Shown here in pieces: positions 62,565 through 64,000 of a stretch of 64,000 nt of DNA. The notes beneath the pieces were generated by a model. That model saw only the letters and a list, made by a program, of their open reading frames with translations, was not told the origin of the DNA and searched no databases. The position numbers and the translations under genes are program-made. Source of the stretch: Eulemur rufifrons (Eukaryota; Chordata; Mammalia; Primates; Lemuridae); the NCBI RefSeq assembly GCF_041146395.1, contig NC_090989.1, forward strand, positions 221,558,843-221,622,842, given 5' to 3'. Each line of letters begins with the position of its first letter. Position 1 is the first letter of the stretch.

Positions 62565-64000
62565 ATATGGATGAGGCTTAAGGGCAGTGATTATGTCTTA
62601 TGCTTCGTAAGTATAGTCACTGCTGAGCCGTATTCCAGTCCAGGCACTGACTGCGCTCTGCTTATCTCGACTTGTGTGTACAATACCCTTCCAGTAGGTA
62701 CAGGAGTAGCTCCAGCTCTTCAGTTTTTCATATTCTACTCCCTACTACCTATGGCCAAGCTGTATAACTTCTTCCCTAGAATGTTTTAAGCAGTTATGAG
62801 TCAAGATGCTGAGTGCTTCAGGAGTCTTCTTGGCCAAAAATCAGGGGACTGCCTTCTCCCTAGCAAGCCCTAAGTTACTAACTAGGTTTTATTTATGATG
62901 TAGTTAGTCAAAGATTTAGAAACTCAAGAGATAAAACTTGGGAAAAATGAACTTTTTTAGTAAAGTCACTTTCATTTTCTATGTAAGATAATGTTAAACA
63001 ATAATCAGATGTTGGCTGTATTGTTTTCTTTGCTCTGTCTGGATGAATTTTCTTTCCCTGGGAAGACCTATCTCCCTTAAAAGAAGTGGATTATAGGGAT
63101 GAATTCATGGCCAACCCTGTGGATCTGAGTTGGTTACTGCTTCTCCAGAACAAAGATGACCTGCCACCCTCCGTAGTCAATGAAATGATTGACAAAAGTG
63201 AAATCAAATTTAAATTTTTTCAGTCTCAATTGTGGTGCTGAGAGTTGGGCTTTCTCATCCTCTAATTGGTAATATTACAAATTCATAGGCATGAATAATT
63301 TCTCAGAACATAGGGCAAGATTGAAAGTATTCACAGATCATTTCATGTCACTGTTTCCTCTTCATTTTGTGCCTTGTATATATTATCTTTGGAATTGAAA
63401 TGGCCCATGACTTGCTGTATCAAGTTCAAAGAACATCAATGGCATTTTATCAGCATATCTTTTCCTAGAGGGAAGTATTTCCCCACCCAAATAGTCAGGA
63501 AGATCACTGCACATTGAGGAAAAATTAGGGTCCCTTGTAATATTGGGGATGTTAGACACTAACAAGTTTAATCAAGACTTGTATTTCTTGAAACTACATG
63601 CGTACACTCTCAGAAAGACATTGATAGACTCGGCCTTGCCACACTGCCAACCCCTAATCTTAAAATTAGATGAAATAGAACCAGAGATCAGGGAATGAAC
63701 ACATGGCAATGCACAGTGGTTAGGAAGGAGAACCTTGCATACACCAAGAGAGTTACTTGAATATGTTGTAGGAGTGAAAGTCACACTAACCTTATGGCTT
63801 CTCTTGACACATTTTATAAGACCAGTATAGGAAGCTTGACTGTTTGATCACCTCTGGTAGATTATTAAGACTTTGAGGGTGGGGCATGTCTGGTTCATAA
63901 ATGTATACATAAGCTTATGCTTTTCAATAAATAGAGGCTGATCAAGTATTTATTTGAATTTCTAAAAAAAAGAACTCTGGGAAAGAAAGAAAATTCTGTA
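62565..64000. other. Unique intronic sequence, nothing recognised
   Basis: Several 60-85-codon ORFs occur, but none has recognisable motifs or a splice context that I would support. Confidence 0.5.

Overview
The window is eukaryotic nuclear DNA from a primate, most likely a strepsirrhine (lemur or galago group). It holds dimeric Alu elements, which are primate-specific. At least two carry an expanded middle linker and a right-arm form (gctgacgccacggcactc) that I associate with lemur Alus. It also holds L1 3' ends with a C-rich (minus-strand G-rich) 3' UTR of lemur type. The rest is the usual mammalian background of L2, MIR, hAT and Tigger DNA transposons, and MaLR LTRs. Base composition is AT-rich apart from one CpG island. 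There is no bacterial operon structure, CRISPR array or rRNA/tRNA gene.

The one gene I recognise with confidence is TRPM3, read left to right. A CpG island at about 6,235-6,900 contains a coding first exon at 6,631-6,813. It encodes the [10 protein letters not shown]... N-terminus of the long TRPM3 isoforms and ends at a consensus GT donor in phase 0. No later TRPM3 exon was found, so 6,814-64,000 is read as the first part of a very long TRPM3 intron. Positions 1-6,300 are the 5' flank.

In the 5' flank, the minus strand at 4,386-4,610 holds an open, coding-like 74-codon stretch with no start codon. It is preceded by an AG acceptor-like site and followed by an AATAAA signal. I do not recognise it. 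It could be the terminal exon of an antisense gene or an old gene copy, and it is the most interesting unexplained item here.

The intron is mostly unique AT-rich sequence and repeats. Items beyond routine repeats are: a 128-bp inverted duplication at 11,834-11,961 and 13,383-13,510, about 94% identical; an exon-like ORF at 55,357-55,544; a minus-strand ORF ending in an A-tract at 19,685-19,963; a Tigger-type element (MER2-like) split by a hAT element (MER1-like) with an 8-bp target-site duplication; an L1 with a duplicated G-rich 3' UTR module and clear target-site duplication at 43,730-44,383; and a young Alu with a perfect 13-bp target-site duplication at 60,581-60,943. Repeat boundaries were set by eye and are approximate.
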